In this document: positions 63,228-64,000 of the stretch, piece after piece
How the letters are laid out: each line of letters begins with the position of its first letter
Position numbering within the stretch: position 1 is the stretch's first letter
Notes under the pieces: generated by a model
Databases searched by the model: none
The model's input: only the letters and a program-made list of their open reading frames with translations
Told to the model about the DNA's origin: nothing
Program-made: the position numbers and the translations under genes
Assembly: GCF_000975115.1 (NCBI RefSeq)
Contig: NZ_BBRE01000001.1
Span: 62,001 to 126,000 of the forward strand
DNA: 64,000 nucleotides
Source: Demequina oxidasica
GTDB taxonomy: Bacteria > Actinomycetota > Actinomycetes > Actinomycetales > Demequinaceae
Direction: 5' to 3'

Positions 63228-63755
63228 TCACAGAGAACGCGTGTCCTCACTATCGGCATTATCCAGGGATTTCACAACCCCAAAAGCCACACCCGGAGCG
63301 TAACCCTTCCGCCCGAGCATGCCAACGGTCCTGCGAAGCCGCACCTCATACTCAAGTCCGGCAAGTTTCTCCCACCTCTTGAGTGCCAACTCCCTGGCTC
63401 GTTCGAACTCATCGTCATCGTCAAACTGGCCGAGCGCGGCATCGATGTCGGACTGTTCGAAGCCCTTACGGCGAAGTTCGGCACCGATGGCCCTGCGTGA
63501 GGTACCCCGCTCGTGATGGCGGGTGCGGGCAACCGTCGCGGCCAATTGTGCGTCATCGAGCAGTCCCACCTCGATGTAGCGCTCGATAATCTCTTCGATA
63601 ACGGGCTCAACGACATTGCGCTTGCGCAATCCCTCGCGCAGTTGCTCAGCCGAGCGCGGTGCGCTTCCAAGGATTCGTAGCGCCATCTCCCGAGCGCGCT
63701 CGGCGGACTCCACCGGTGTCGTGGCGGTGGAGTCCTGCCGAGTGCGAGGGGCCAT
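63228..63755 (-). CDS. recX: Regulatory protein RecX
   Basis: Inhibits RecA by binding in its filament groove, 175 residues, three tandem three-helix repeats. Recognisable elements are ALRILGSAPRSAEQL, LLDDAQLAATVARTRHHERGTSRRAIGAELRRKG and GRKGYAPGVAFGVV near the C-terminus. ATG at 63755 is two bases after the recA stop, the usual recA-recX coupling. The next gene, rny, is 56 bases away. Confidence 0.94.
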   Translation of the reverse strand: MAPRTRQDSTATTPVESAERAREMALRILGSAPRSAEQLREGLRKRNVVEPVIEEIIERYIEVGLLDDAQLAATVARTRHHERGTSRRAIGAELRRKGFEQSDIDAALGQFDDDDEFERARELALKRWEKLAGLEYEVRLRRTVGMLGRKGYAPGVAFGVVKSLDNADSEDTRSL

Positions 63756-63757
63756 AC

Positions 63758-64000
63758 CTAGAAGGAGCTCCGCTCCTTCTTGGCGGCAGGCTTAGCCTTG
63801 GGCGCAGCTGCGGCCGCAGCCTCCGCCACGTCCTCTGGGGAAACCTGCGGCTTTGCGGCCGACTCGTCGAACGCCACCACGCCAATACCGAGCTTGGACT
63901 TGATCTTCTGCTCAATCTCGATGGCGAGCTCCGGATTGTCCTTGAGGAAGGTGCGGGCATTCTCCTTGCCCTGACCTAGCTGATCGCCCTCGTAGGTGTA
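63758..64000 (-). CDS. recA: RecA recombinase (partial, C-terminal 80 residues)
   Basis: The C-terminal end of RecA, running off the right edge. The visible part begins [19 protein letters not shown], which is the conserved end of the RecA C-terminal domain, and continues through [10 protein letters not shown] to an Ala/Lys/Pro-rich acidic and basic tail ending KKERSSF. RecA drives strand exchange and LexA cleavage. The start and ATP site are outside the window. Confidence 0.93.
   Translation of the reverse strand, partial: YTYEGDQLGQGKENARTFLKDNPELAIEIEQKIKSKLGIGVVAFDESAAKPQVSPEDVAEAAAAAAPKAKPAAKKERSSF

Noticed and set aside
1..64000. tRNA, rRNA, tmRNA or RNase P RNA genes
   Set aside because: Nothing with the expected conserved cores was seen, and intergenic gaps are too short for most of them.

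Overview
The window is 64 kb of dense, high-GC chromosome from an actinobacterium. The evidence is the gene order: the dcw cluster runs mraZ to ftsZ, then pgeF-sepF-yggT-divIVA, a TraR/DksA protein, lspA and rluD; nrdR, a LysM protein and lexA sit next to recA-recX-rny-miaB-miaA-dapF-hflX. DUF3040, a PAC2-family protein and a HelD/HelR-like ATPase point the same way. The order Micrococcales is a reasonable guess, but the genus cannot be fixed from the sequence. I saw no rRNA, tRNA, CRISPR array, insertion sequence or prophage. The window is essentially housekeeping DNA.

Layout. 1-5.6 kb: histidine biosynthesis on the minus strand (hisD, hisC, hisB, start of hisH), interrupted by two related lipoprotein genes and by an opposite-strand coiled-coil membrane protein. 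5.7-7.5 kb: a DUF4260 membrane protein and a short-chain dehydrogenase, separated by intergenic DNA that carries an unusual family of phased GGTCC repeats. 7.5-17.4 kb: dnaE, then on the plus strand hrpA and an alpha/beta hydrolase, then a GNAT acetyltransferase. 17.4-37.9 kb: a 20-kb minus-strand division and cell-wall block read from mraZ to rluD, with many stop/start overlaps and a separate ftsZ promoter. 38.1-42.6 kb: the plus-strand trio MoxR ATPase, DUF58, transglutaminase. 42.7-49.9 kb: DUF3040, a spermidine-synthase-like protein, a cold-shock protein, a PAC2 protein, a HelR-like ATPase, a membrane metalloprotease and serA. 49.9-53.8 kb: a DEAD-box helicase with a repetitive basic/acidic tail, nrdR, and the SOS pair LysM protein/lexA. 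53.8-64 kb: dinG, hflX, an rRNA-methyltransferase-like protein, dapF, miaA, miaB, rny, recX and the 3' end of recA.

How it works together. The dcw block makes lipid II precursors (MurC-F, MraY, MurG), polymerises and crosslinks septal wall (FtsW, FtsI), and builds the divisome and polar scaffold (FtsZ, FtsQ, FtsL, SepF, DivIVA). MraZ probably represses its own operon through five 10-bp-phased repeats upstream of it. LexA and the divergent LysM protein share a control region with three SOS boxes. Many monocistronic or first genes have a -10-like hexamer only 6-8 nt before the start codon and no Shine-Dalgarno sequence, which suggests widespread leaderless transcription and helps choose several starts.

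Most unusual points: the phased GGTCC repeat family at 0.2-7.5 kb; a DEAD-box helicase with no ATG/GTG/TTG start, apparently using ATA within an ATAA overlap with serA; the split histidine operon; and the five-repeat MraZ operator.
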